This document shows, one piece after another, positions 34,759 to 46,343 of a stretch of DNA of 64,000 nt (position 1 is the first letter of the stretch; each line of letters begins with the position of its first letter). Where the stretch lies: assembly GCA_019914995.1 (NCBI GenBank), contig CM034144.1, positions 1,923,489-1,987,488 on the forward strand. Direction: 5' to 3'. The DNA is from Acanthochlamys bracteata (lineage: Eukaryota; Streptophyta; Magnoliopsida; Pandanales; Velloziaceae). The notes beneath the pieces were generated by a model that was not told where the DNA came from, searched no databases, and saw nothing but the letters and a program-made list of their open reading frames with translations. Both the position numbers and the translations under genes were made by a program.

Positions 34759-35443
34759 AATACACCTGAGGTGCATAACTACGGTGAAACGTTAGAAGGA
34801 AGGTCAAGACAAGTTAGACATCTGCGGTCTATTCGATATGCAAGTAAAATAGATCATTTATAAGAAGATTTTCTTCTGTTAGGAGTTTGAATCCATCCAG
34901 GATTCCATAATTACTTTAGCTTTATTTTTCACTATTGTTAGGAGTTACTCTTTAGTAGAAGTTTAGCTCGGATTAGAACTCTTTGGTGGCTGAGGAGCCA
35001 CTAGTATAAATAAAAGCACTTCTATATGACTAGGTGTTCTATGTTTCGTAGCTCAAAGATGCTCAACGAGTTTCACTAGACACTCTCGTAGACATACTCA
35101 CAGAGGAGCCCTTGTCTTATGTTGGCCTCGAGGACGACTCCATTCTTGGAGAGGAAGGGAATGATACACATGAGGTGTCTAACTACAGTGAAACAATAGA
35201 AGGCCAACACGAGCTAGACATCCAGTCAGCGACTGTTCAGCCGATCTGAGATGCAAGTAAAACAAAGCATCTACAAGAGAATTTTCCTCCGTTAGGAGCT
35301 TGGCCATCCATAATTCTATCATTATTTTGGCTTTGTTTTTCATGTTGTTAGGAGTTCCTCTTTAGTAGGAGTTCAGCTAGGATTAGAATTCTCTGGTGGC
35401 TTAGGAGCCACTAGTATAAATAAAGCACTTTTATATGACTAGA
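34759..35443 (+). mobile_element. TRIM-like element: two direct repeats of about 280 bp
   Basis: The copies are at about 34,759-35,034 and 35,162-35,443. They share runs such as AGGAGCCACTAGTATAAATA and TTATATGACTAG near their ends, and TACACNTGAGGTG near their starts. The purine run GGAGAGGAAGGGAA directly precedes the second copy, as a polypurine tract would. Each copy holds a TATAAATAAA promoter-like box. The 127 bp between them encode nothing. Small size, terminal repeats and no coding fit a terminal-repeat retrotransposon in miniature, though I find no convincing primer-binding site after the first copy. Confidence 0.6.
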
Positions 35444-35879
35444 CATGCAAAAATATGAATTAGTTCTTTTCTCTTTCTCAAATTTAATTTTAATCTACAA
35501 TTGTTCTTAGCTGATCCATCTTGGATCCCATCACAAAAACACACTCTTATATTATTGTCTATTGATTTTTTTCTAATCTAATAATATTTCTATTAACCCA
35601 GTTAATGCCATTGAATGCATAAAACACAATATTATAAATAAATTAATGTCATAGACATTTAGATCCTAATACACGATGATATTTTTTCTATTAAGATGAA
35701 AATTTTCATGTCCTCTTATTAGAATGTAATGGAGATCCGTCTTCTGCATCCAACATGTGTTACACACATTAGAGATTATTGATTCTAAATCGAACTTAGT
35801 TTCCTACCAAATAAAATAAAATAAAACAATTTAGTTCTGACTTATTTTTTTTAACTAAAACCTCACTTTTAAACCTCAC

Positions 35880-37480
35880 TTTAAGAACAAAATAATTGAC
35901 CAAACACACTTACTCTTATGAATTTTCTTATACTAGACAATCCTTTTATAGCCGACTGGATACACACGTCCTCCTGGCTGAATAGATAGCCTTGTTATAA
36001 GTCAGTAACCACCTACTAGCCTCCTACAGAAGTACAAAGTCTTTTTTATAAGTGCTCCACGCACTTAACCTCTACTTTACAGAGAGTAGTTTTACACGAT
36101 TTAGGCAAGGGATCAATCTCACTACAAATTAAACACAATGTAAGTAAGGTGAAAAAATCAAAATGGAATGCTTAAAGATATTCATTTAATATGCTCAGAC
36201 GAAGAGAAGTTGTGAAGTGTTGACACAATGAAACTTTTCTTTCTTGTATGTAATCTGAGTATATTTATGTTTTTCTTCTTCTCTCTATTTCTTTGCTCTG
36301 CACTCTCTCTTCTTGCTGGCATGTTTTTCTATTTATTTGAATTCTTGTTGCAACTCGTGAATTTAGATTTCAAGCGTTTGAATTTTTTCTACTAAAGCTT
36401 ACTTGTATTGCTATAGTGTAGCGTTTTCTTCCCATTTTGTTCTTCAATACTCACGAGGCTAAGGTGTTGGCTTATCTTTGAAATGTCCTGTAGGTCTTTA
36501 AGTAAGGCATCTCTTTACATTTAATTCTTCTAGGCAGTACTATGATTTGAAGTTTAGACAGTATTAAATGCAGGGTTTCAGTGAATTTTAATTTTTTATT
36601 AGTTCATGTATTTTCTTGCCCTACTTATAAATTTTCTTCCTTAATGTGGTCTCCAGTGACTTGGACTGAATTGTTGGTGAGAGCTTGATCTTTCTTCTAA
36701 TTGGTTGTGGAGCTCTAGTGAAGTCTGAAATTGCTTGGCCATCTATCAATCTCCATATTTGAACTTATTCTTAATAGTGTGTAGCTTAATATAAGACGCA
36801 GCATTGTAACAAGATAGAGAATTAATTATGTCATACCTTTTTAGTTGATTTAATTCATAATTTTTTCTTGGAGAAAAATCAAAATCTATGTCAAAAGCAA
36901 TTTTGCATTGTCAGCGAAAGTGGGTTTTGATAGCTCCTTTGATTGTGTCCTTTGTATTCTCTTATTGTGATTCCTCGTAATTTTTTATGTGAACTTGTAA
37001 CTGGTATGTTTCTCATTGAGTCTTCAAAGTTTGACTTTAGATGGTTTAGAAAATCTTGATTAAATCGCATCTGCAAATTGGCTCCAGTATTGTTTGAAAA
37101 TTTCTACAACTCACTGTTTTGAATTTTATTCCAATCTTTCATAATTTTTTATAGACTTGTTTAGATGCCAATTTGCTAAAGTCTTAGGTCAATATTGTTG
37201 TGTGTATGTTGCTTTATTCTTAAGAAGTTGGGGTCAAATAAAATCTACATCATCTTTGAAAAGAGAAAGTAATCACTATCTCTCGATTTCTTCTCTGTTT
37301 TGCGAGTAGTAGCAAGATAACCGGTTATTAAGTACTCTATTTTTCTCTGTTCGTCCCTTAATACTCTGTGTGATTGTTTTATTTCTGTGCAGATTTTGTT
37401 CATGCACCTCATAAAAAATTCCTCATACTGATAGCAACAAGGTAGCTGGCTGTTAGATGACTATATGTAGGTGAAAGATC
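35880..37480 (-). repeat. Diverged, truncated LTR of the 2,977-12,537 copia family
   Basis: The plus strand follows the LTR at 2977-4990 from about its base 300 to its end, in the same orientation, with much divergence. Shared landmarks in order are ACCAAACACACTTACTCTTA, GACTGGATACACACGTCC, a middle ATCAATCTC...GAACTTATTCTT block, TTGATTAAATCGCATCTG, and CCGGTTATTAAGTACTCT. The first 300 bp are missing and no partner LTR is nearby, so it is an old solo or truncated LTR. Confidence 0.7.
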
Positions 37481-39289
37481 TCCTTGCAACATAGATTGCT
37501 AAGCGTCCAATATAACAAGTGAAGTGAAGTTTGAAGTGATATTTGAAACAAGTGAAGTGAAGTTTGAAATTAAATTTTGATAGAAGTAGAGTTCAATGTG
37601 AAAGTGGAAGTAGAGTTTGGGTGACAATTTTACACGTTAAATGGTCGAACTCAAAATCTGAAAAGAGGAAGTGGACTATGTATTTGAAACAAGCCCCAAA
37701 GATAGCTAGAATAAGCCAAAAATAAAGAAAAAAATATTTTTAGAGGGCTCAGACGTATATACAAATAGTAATGAATACTTAAAAACCAGTCAATTGTCAA
37801 AATCATAACTTTTTTTTTTCAAATGTTCCCGAAGATAATTAAAACCAAAGTAAAATACTCTAAATCAAATGAATCGCAAGTTCAAACTTTCAAACTATTA
37901 AACGAATTTCTTAGCGAGATTTCTCAAAAGACAGTAACTCTTCATGATCCAAAATTTTTGAATATTTGTGAGATTCAAGTATTCAAAAGTTTAACCTAAC
38001 CCACACGTAATAATAAAGGGTGTGTTGGGTAAAGCTTTTCAAAAAAGTTACTTTTCAGTTTTTTAATTCACATTTGTCAATACACTTTTACAAGATTTTA
38101 GATAATTTATTTAAAATTTTAGAAAATATAAAAAAAATCTACGATAGTAAAATTTTCTTATTGCTTATTATTATTATTATATTTTTGAAATAAAAAAAAT
38201 ATAGCTTGCTTTTCAGAAAGGACAAAAATATTTTTTTATTTTTAGAAAAGCTCTATTTCAAAAGCACTTCAAACGCCCCCAAACTCAAACTCATATCCCC
38301 GTCCACTGAAGATCAAGATTGCTAATAACTATATAAGTGAATTATTAGTTTTTTAATGTGCCAACATGCTTGTTTTTGGAGTGACGTTCTCTCGACGCAC
38401 GAGCAACACATTGAAGTAGCCAAATTTTAATTTTAAAACTCATTTATGTTTTTTAATCGACACGATACCACTGAACTCATATCTTACATAACTCAATCCC
38501 ACCAAACTCATCCAACTCAATTATATAAAACTCATTTTCTACTAATTAAAACACAATTTTATAGTAAGTAATGTTTTAGTATGGTTGGAGATGTTACACT
38601 GTCCGTTAGTTCTAGCTTTTAATTTCCACATTTGTAATGCTTGGATTGATTTACATCAATATGTAAGCTAGAAAGTATTGGTTTGTCTTCAACTATAAGT
38701 TGTTGGAACATAACGTAACATAACGGGCATGTTTACCTAGCGTTATACTCATTTTCAAAATTAAGTTTGTAAGAAGTGAGATTAGAGTTTGAATGTGAGC
38801 TTGGTAAAATATAAATTTTGTATTTACTTTTTATTTAAAAAAGTTTATAAATAACTTTAAATTTTAATTTTAAAAGTGAAGTCTTTAGCTACAAAACTGA
38901 GTTCAATTGTTTGCATTGACTTTGTTTTGAAAGTGAATTAAATATAAAAAAATTTTGTAAGAGAAATTCAATTATGTGATAGGAAATCATGCTCAACAAG
39001 AATGATGGTTCTTGTTTAAGAATCTAATTACAATGAGACGCATTTACAAATGCAAATGTGTAATATTACAGAGTAAAATTTATAACTACTCTATTAAACA
39101 TAAGTTATTAAGTTGGCCATGCGTGCATAGTTCGTAGAATTGGACCAGATGTTGACCAGAAAAGCAGTCGGAGTCAATGGGTCATGGATTGATCCGCCGA
39201 GTCACTGAATAGTGTAGACAATTTTTTTTACTTTGCCCAGCGTCCAATATAACAAAATATATTGACTCATCTACAAGAATCACTTCATT
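37481..39289. other. Non-coding region containing a MITE
   Basis: No coding pattern. The word AGCGTCCAATATAACAA occurs at 37,502-37,518 and again at 39,239-39,255, bracketing most of this segment. A MITE-like element is listed separately at 38,018-38,280. Confidence 0.45.
38018..38280. mobile_element. MITE-like element, 263 bp
   Basis: Imperfect inverted ends: left GGGTGTGTTGGGTAAAGCTT, right (reverse strand) GGGGGCGTTTGAAGTGCTTT. The middle is AT-rich. The flanks are AAA on both sides, too simple to be a firm target duplication. Related ends occur at 48,772-49,001. Confidence 0.55.
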
Positions 39290-39660
39290 GATTCATTCAT
39301 CTACAGGAATTGATCCACACAATAATCACCAAGAGAAAAAATTAGTAAAAGATTGAAAATTTTCATGGAAGAAAGAAAAAAAAACACTATTGATTATATG
39401 CTTCATCTATGGAAACTACGAAAACATCAAATTCATTTACAAGCTTTTAGAATTCATGTACAAGCTTCGAAATTCATTCTCACATAAACTACCAAGCATC
39501 AAATTCATTTATAAACTTCAGAATTCATCTACAAGCTTAAGAATTCATTCACACAGAAACTACCAAAACATCAAATTCAAAGATTACTTATATGCTTCAT
39601 TCATAGAACTAACGAAGCAAAAACTACCAATTCATCAAATTCACATTCGAAGATTTCCAA
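39290..39660. repeat. Imperfect tandem repeats of ATTCAT/ACAAGCTT words
   Basis: The unit runs roughly CATCAAATTCATTTACAAGC, then AGAATTCATCTACAAGCTT, then ATTCATTCACACAGAAACTACC. Two fairly complete units begin near 39,428 and 39,498, with partial ones either side. An open frame on the plus strand (39,390-39,713) is a by-product of the repeat, not a gene. Confidence 0.6.
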
Positions 39661-40000
39661 CGAGCCTACTGTCCATCAAATCCCAAAAGAACAAAACTTC
39701 ACGTTTATACTAGTTATCAGCAGAGAAATTTATGTAGCAACCCCTAATTTTTCCTTCTTTATTAGTTTGATTGCCGATAAAGATGATAAACATCCATTAG
39801 AGATTTTCGATCTAAAAGAAAAAAAAAGAAAAATGCAAATTACTTCGCAAATCAATCTATTTCTTTTTTTTTCACAGTAAAACTATCTTTCCAAACAAAT
39901 ATACCACAAAATATCTCCCAACGACAAAGAAAAGCAAATTTTAAATCAAACTGAGAATCAACAGAGAAATCGACCATTGATGTAAAGTGGGTGAATGTAT

Positions 40001-40168
40001 ATTGTTCTTGGTGTTGACGAAGAGATAATGAGGACAAAGATGGATCATGTAAGTTCCGCAGACTAGTCTATCATCCATCTTTACTTCTCTGTATTTCTTC
40101 TTCTGCTCTTTTATAAAATTCCTAGCCACTCCTATTAACTCGTCAAGTAATGCTCGCTGCGCATCCAT
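40001..40168 (-). pseudogene. LUC7-like splicing factor, first-exon fragment
   Basis: From the ATG at 40,168 the minus strand reads MDAQRALLDELIGVARNF, then YREVKMDDRLVCGTYMIHLC and PHYLFVNTK. This is the N-terminus of plant LUC7 proteins (U1 snRNP-associated, choosing 5' splice sites), including the start of the first CCCH zinc finger (VCG...CPH.LFVNT). After NTKNN the similarity ends; the rest of the finger, the second finger and the RS tail are missing. No intact continuation was seen down to 39,700. It is a truncated copy of about 56 codons. Confidence 0.75.
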
Positions 40169-40179
40169 TATTATCACCA

Positions 40180-40901
40180 CCCAACTGGCGCCGCGACAAT
40201 AACAAAAAAAGTAACAATAAGTGAAAAGAAATAGAAATTCGAAAGATTTGAAGAAGAGATCAGATGGGAGAAATTTAGATTCTTTACAAAGGCGAGTCAA
40301 TTTTAGGATCAACGGTATTGCTAACAGTAGAGCCAGCGGTGAAGATCGAAGAATTTAGGGTTCTATAGTAGCGAGCTAAGTTTTTGAACACATTGATCAC
40401 AAGACAATATTGTTTTTATTGTTTTTCTTTTTTAATAATTCAATTCAGTTAAACCAGACGATCGGATAGGTTAATCTAAAATTGGTCTGGATTAATCTAG
40501 ATCATTTCAAATCGACTATATGAACAGATTATTTGTAAATCCGGATCGCTTAAATTCCGGATCGATGATTGTCGAGTCGATTTGACTGGATATGTCTAAA
40601 TCTGCCAACTATGCATGCGTGTAACATAACAAACAACTGTAAAAAAGGGTTGGAGATTCTACACAACTAACTATGAAGGCTAAATAATATCAAAACATAA
40701 TTGTGCCCTCGTTATTGCAAATTCCTTTCATATAAAACAAAATTTTAATTCATTCTCAATAGATCTCCAAATAAATCCTCTACAGTTCCTTTTTTTTGTT
40801 TTCCATTTTTCTTCAGCGTCTATCGCCATAGCGAAGCCATGGCGAAAACCAGCAACAAACAACAACCCAAAGCTTTGATATAGATAGAGACTTCACCATT
40901 A
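40180..40901. other. Intergenic region and promoter of the ARM-repeat gene
   Basis: The left part is probably the duplicated leader of the LUC7 fragment. At 40,440-40,610 there is a repeat rich in GATCGGAT, GGATCG and CGAGTCGATTTGA words, like the hAT MITE family at 19,012. A TATAAAAC box lies at 40,731-40,738, about 165 bp upstream of the ARM-repeat start codon. Confidence 0.5.
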
Positions 40902-42011
40902 ATGGAAGTACGAGTTCTTCTTTCTCTAGAAGCATTGAAACGTGCTTCAAAAGAAATCGAGAGAGATCCAGAGAGCAGTGGAGGACCGAACTCTCCATCC
41001 ATGAAAGCTCTGCTTGCTCTTGAGAACAACTCTAACCATCTCTTCCCTATAGACCCAAATCTCTCTACTCTTTCTCACCTGTTGTCTCGTTTGAAATCTA
41101 TATCTCTTTCTCTTCAATCCAAGAACAAGTTTTCTAGCTGTAGTTCTTCAACTTCTTCATGGTGGAATTGCTGCTGTTGTTGCTCATGGTTGAATAGAAG
41201 GATCAAATCTTTCCTTGGCAAACGATCCGGCGTTCCAGAAATAGCACTTGTAGCGAGCTCCATTTCATCAGAACTTCAATCGTGGATCGACCGAGAATGC
41301 ATCGGTCGATTTATTTTTGTATTAAATAGCGATGATGAAGAAAAGATTTCAGCTTTATCAGCTCTAGAGAATCGATTAAATCAAGGATTCAATCGGAATC
41401 TTCAAGACATACTCCTCCGTGCCGGAATTTTCTCCGCCGTTGAATCAACACTAACTAACCCCAGCGCTCCATCTTCCGTCCGTGATCGAGCCGTAGCGGC
41501 AGTGCTTGCTTTAGTGAAGTTCAACAGAGCAGTTTTCGCCGGTCCTGTTCTAATGGGAAAAACAATCCCTGCGATGGTTGAGAGCGCAACTCCATCAACT
41601 CTTCATTCCCTCGCCGGATTAATCAAATCAATTCGAAGCCCTCTCGTCGATGAACTACTCGCCGGCGGCGAGCTCATCAAAATCACTCGATTGGTATCTT
41701 CAGAAACGGAAGGAATTCGAGAGGCGGCGTTTGACTGCATCGTAGCCGTTGGTTACTTCGGTCGGAAAGAAGCGATTGAATCCATGATGGATTCTGGATT
41801 GATCAAGCGGTTGATATTGCTCGAGAGGTTGAAAGATGGAGCGGCGGTGGCCAGATTTGGGATAGCGATGGAGATTGGAGAAGGTTTGGCGGCGAGAGAG
41901 AAACGAGTAATGAAGATTGAGATCGTGAAGAAGGTTCGAGAAGCGGCGGCGAGCGAAGCGGAAGCCGCCGCTGTGATGGTGGAGGTATTATGGGGAACTA
42001 ATGGTTGGTAA
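40902..42011 (+). CDS. Intronless ARM-repeat protein (U-box/ARM family relative lacking a U-box)
   Basis: A single exon of 369 codons with markedly higher GC than its surroundings. Residues 1-100 are helical and Ser-rich, with an odd cysteine cluster WWNCCCCCSWLNRR at about 87-100. From about residue 145 there are helical ARM/HEAT-type repeats: EEKISALSALENRL, RDRAVAAVLALVKF, STLHSLAGLIKSI, GIREAAFDCIVAVG, GLIKRLILLERL, and a C-terminal Ala/Glu-rich helix with VMVEVLWGTNGW. Plant proteins of this layout are often annotated as ARM-repeat superfamily proteins close to U-box E3 ligases; no U-box signature is present. Such repeats bind protein partners; the partner is unknown. The first ATG was chosen. 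A TATA box lies about 165 bp upstream. Confidence 0.85.
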   Translation: MEVRVLLSLEALKRASKEIERDPESSGGPNSPSMKALLALENNSNHLFPIDPNLSTLSHLLSRLKSISLSLQSKNKFSSCSSSTSSWWNCCCCCSWLNRRIKSFLGKRSGVPEIALVASSISSELQSWIDRECIGRFIFVLNSDDEEKISALSALENRLNQGFNRNLQDILLRAGIFSAVESTLTNPSAPSSVRDRAVAAVLALVKFNRAVFAGPVLMGKTIPAMVESATPSTLHSLAGLIKSIRSPLVDELLAGGELIKITRLVSSETEGIREAAFDCIVAVGYFGRKEAIESMMDSGLIKRLILLERLKDGAAVARFGIAMEIGEGLAAREKRVMKIEIVKKVREAAASEAEAAAVMVEVLWGTNGW

Positions 42012-42289
42012 ATGTGTAATTAGTTGGGAGAGTTAGGGGTTAATTAGTTACTTAAATTAACAGTAGGTTAAACTGTAAATTGTAAAAGAAAATTATTTGA
42101 TTATTTAGGTTGTAAATTTTATATTTTAGTGGTATGTACGGGTCGCTGATTTCATACTCTACAATTTGTTATGTTCATGTACTGTTTCTAATAATCGGAC
42201 TGAGTTGAACCATTCTGTTTCAATAGTCGAGAAGAGGCTTGGTTATTTGTTTTTGTTAACATGTTCAATTCAAAATATTGAGTCTTCAA
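42012..42289. other. 3' flank of the ARM-repeat gene
   Basis: T-rich and A-rich sequence with no coding pattern. It likely contains the gene's 3' untranslated region. Confidence 0.45.
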
Positions 42290-42870
42290 GTTAGACTGGA
42301 ATATAAATGTATTAATTTGGTATGATATGATTGAATTAGTAGCGTAAGGAATCGAAATAGTATTCAAATAAAAAATAGATTAGCTAATTTAGAGATGGGC
42401 TAGTAACTTATTTTGAATTAGACTAAATAAATTTTGACTTTGTGAGTTTGATAGTCTACGATCATTAATAGTATCATATTAATTAGATATTAGAATAAAT
42501 ATGTGCTTATAAGTGTGAGATACTAATTCTTAAGTGGTTGACTAAACATTTTAGATTCGTGAGCCGGTCCTATAATTGGTATCAGAGTACAATGGATAGA
42601 GCCGCCCGGTATGTTGTTGGAGAAAGATTGTCGGGATTCCAATTTAAACTGAATTTGGATTAGTAGTATGAAGAATTTAGTAGGATCGAATAAAAGACGG
42701 ACTAGTTTGGTGTGTTAAAACTGAAATAATTATCAAATAAAAAATAGACTAGTTAACTTGATAGACTTAATAGTCCATGCCTATTAATAGTCTACATTAA
42801 CTTAGCGCTAGAATAAATATGTGCTTATAAGTAAATATATTAACTCTTAAATAGTTGGCTAATTATTTTT
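42290..42870 (+). mobile_element. Second TRIM-like element with a tRNA-Met primer-binding site
   Basis: Two direct repeats of about 200-280 bp share runs such as TCAAATAAAAAATAGA and AGAATAAATATGTGCTTATA. The left copy ends near 42,575 and is followed by TGGTATCAGAGT at 42,577-42,588, one base from the initiator-methionine-tRNA complement. About 100 bp of non-coding sequence separate the copies, and the right copy ends near 42,870. Outer edges and target duplication could not be fixed. Confidence 0.6.
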
Positions 42871-45800
42871 GTTTGAAAATTTAATTTTACGTAATGGTTT
42901 TTATGGCTTGACGATTGCATTTTAAATTTAATAGAAAGTTACTCTAAAAATATAGAATTATGTGAAAATATTGATAAATTTATGTTTGAGTTAAAAAAAA
43001 AACCCTTTTATGGATGCTTATATGTGTTGATAGAAGTAACTATAACATTGTCGAGATCGTTCGAGAGTGCTTAAAATAAATATTTTTTAAAATAAATATT
43101 TTATAATTATTATTAAAATCTAATTAAAATTATACATATAAAAGAATAATATAAAATATTTGTAGTTTTTAAACTTTTAAAATTAATTAAAATACTGTAA
43201 AAAAATTTTGAAGTTAAAATAAAATAAAATAAAGTGCCAATCATGCTCGTCTTTTCTTATTATATTCTTTTATTATCAATAATATTTTGCACCACTCTAT
43301 TTGTGCAATGTCTTATTTTATTTTATTGCTTTAAAGTGATTTATCTATATCAAATTAATTTATTTTTTCAACTTCAGATAAAATGTTGAGTGAGATATCG
43401 AACGAAACGTATAGTATGTAATATTATTATTTAGTACGTTTGACAAATATTTAGAAAAGGACTAATATTGATGGATACTAATATTGATGGATTTATAATG
43501 CCACAAGCTTATTAATAAAATTTCTTCATGTTTAACCACAAAATTTGGGGAGCTTCATTTGACATAATTGGCATAGAATATTCGAATGTTAACATAATAA
43601 AATACAATCAGCTATATTTGTAATAGATACATACATGTAGAACAAAAAATATGATATAATCGCAAGCTTTATTTCTGATTTCAATTAATTCAAATTCTAC
43701 ACTTTCAAATTTGTATCGAGTACAAATTTTAGCATCCATCTTCTACGGTTTTAAATTTTAAATTAAAGATCATGTCGGGCGAGAGGAAGAGAAAAAAACT
43801 CACGGTGTGGCTATGGGAGAGAAGAGAAAGAAAGATGTTGGTGGGGAGACTCTTTATCGATATGATATGATATGAAATAGTCGGTAAATAATTTTTTACT
43901 AATTAGAGTTAAGTATAAAAGTTTCTAATTTGATCTCTATTGTATCTTATTATCTACGAGTTTTAGTTCTCATTCACTTACTTTGACCAAGAACATTCAT
44001 AGATTAGGAATCTTTATTGAGTTATAGTTTATCACTGCAGATACTAGTATTCTTCCATACGGGATGAAATCGCTAGAACTTCATTCTTTACCATTTACAA
44101 AGTTTTTGTTTGTGTTTGATAGCATAAGTAGCATAATAATATTGGTCTAATTGCATGAAAAATGATATCTCACTTTAACGTTACTTCCAATTGTTAAATG
44201 CATAGAAGTTTTTTTCAAGTGAAATGATTTATTTATAGTTGTTGCTTAAAGCTGTTTTATGCATCTTCGTGACTCTTAGCTATTTTGTTTTGGTTATACT
44301 TAGGGCACATTGATGCTGAGTAATAGTAGCATTGTTTCATTTTATTTGGCTAAAAGTATAGTAGGAATTATGGTTGAATCCGAATCTCTTATTAAGTTGC
44401 ATAACAAAAACAACTAAATCCGTACATATAATGGAACTTGTTCTACTAGGAACAAAAGACCAAATCCTCTCACTTGCATTTTCCTATTGCATTATAGCTG
44501 CATCTACTATTGAAAAAATTTTCCATTCTAATTGCAAAGTCTATCTAGTAAGGATGCTAAAAGATCCCAATCATTTCTAATTATAGGCTATGGATGATAA
44601 TTGTATGCCAAGACACAATTATATAGCTTAAAGGATCACTGAAGACCCAAAAGGCCAATATGTAGCCTTTCGCAGTTAACACTTTTAGTTTAATTATATC
44701 AAGAACCATACTAGATTTTGTATAGTGAAATTAGTGCCTTGAAGAGGTGATAAAAATAATGGATCGTGATCTTGATGCAATGTAGCTAAAGATTATGGAT
44801 GTTTTATTTGACTTATGAATAATATGTAAAAACCATATTGTAACATAGTATCTCTTTCGTGATTATTTGGCTACAATTTTATCTTTAAATGTTAAGTGTA
44901 CAATGAGCTTATGACGTGCAATCCATGAAATGCAATGATCTTGCATCCATTATTCGATTATGCATAAGATTACCAGCTCCTTATTTGTGGAAGGGAATTC
45001 ATACTTTAGAAGAAAAATACATGTACTTCATATATGTTGTAACTCGCTAGCTCTTTATTCTCGTACGTTCTTTTGAGATCACACAAGTGTCGTAATTGGT
45101 AAAGCTTCATTTCCAAAATGCAGCAGTTAGAAATGATTGCAGGAAATGTAGATGATGGCCTCACTTCACCCCTGCATTGCAATTAATAGAAGAAGTTTTA
45201 TAGAGCAATACTTTTTTAGGTGTTCTTCAATGTTATTATTCTTCATATTAAGCTACATTAAGTAGACATTTGGGATATAATATTTGTTGTATCATTCAAT
45301 CAAAGTACATGTAAATTTTAATGTAATATGTGGTGACATATAAAGTAGACATGTTCAAACTTCAATCAATGATTTCAAACAAAAGTGTATAAAGAATTTT
45401 AGCATTGACCCGACTTGATCTAATGAGTCAACTTCATGATCTGCTAGGGAAACCATTGATCTAGTGACTCGGCAATCTTTTATCGATATAGGTGTTGGGT
45501 TTAACTTCTTTGACCATTACCAATTGAAATCTGCTCAAGTCGATAATGATCAATAAAAAATTTTTAAATATATTTAAATTTAATTATTCATATATTAAAA
45601 TTGAATTGGTGAATGAGACATAAATATTGATATATCATATAATAAAATTTTAAATAACTTACGTTTATTTTGCACTCCATCATACTAAAAATAAATAGAT
45701 GAACATTTTTTTAACTATATTCGGGTATAAATTAGAGAACTAAATTATATTTGATTTATTATAAAATTTTATGTGTAAAATAATAATTGTGTGGAATACA

Positions 45801-46334
45801 ACCAACGAACTATATCTTTAATTTCAATTTTACAAATGAGAGAATTAGTTGACGAGTTGTACATAATGTAATATAATTGAAAATATTATAGAACGTAATA
45901 CACTCTTCATTGTGGCTAGTTCTATTGTTAATCTCACACTATCCCTAATACACTCTCCTCCGCAGCATGCACCTCCTACACGATCACTGTCTTCTCATAG
46001 TAGATCTCCTCTTTCTCATATTACTTACGTTGTGGACATGCGGGCAAATAAAGCTCGTAATCACGTCGAATTGTTATTACCAGTCTAGAAGTACTAAACT
46101 AGTGCTAGTTGGTAAAGTAAATTGATCACTAATGATTGAGATTCAAGTAATAAAAATTATTATAATCTGTAGAACTATTATGTTGTAAAATTATACATGT
46201 TTTTCTTCTTCAGCTTATAAAGAAGATTCTACCAAAATTTTGAAAATTAATATCCATAAAAACTTCAACTTCAGTTTTGGAATTTTATACATATGAAAAA
46301 TTTATGAGAATTAATCTTAAACTAAAAATTATAC
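42871..46334. other. AT-rich intergenic region with no recognised gene
   Basis: About 3.5 kb. I see no coding pattern with family motifs. An open frame at 44,374-44,580 has no homology I recognise. Long A/T stretches at 43,050-43,210 and 45,550-45,720 are low in complexity. Confidence 0.5.
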
Positions 46335-46343
46335 ATATATATA

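Noticed and set aside
39390..39713. 107-codon open frame
   Set aside because: Produced by short tandem repeats; protein is a repetition of IKFIYKL-like words.
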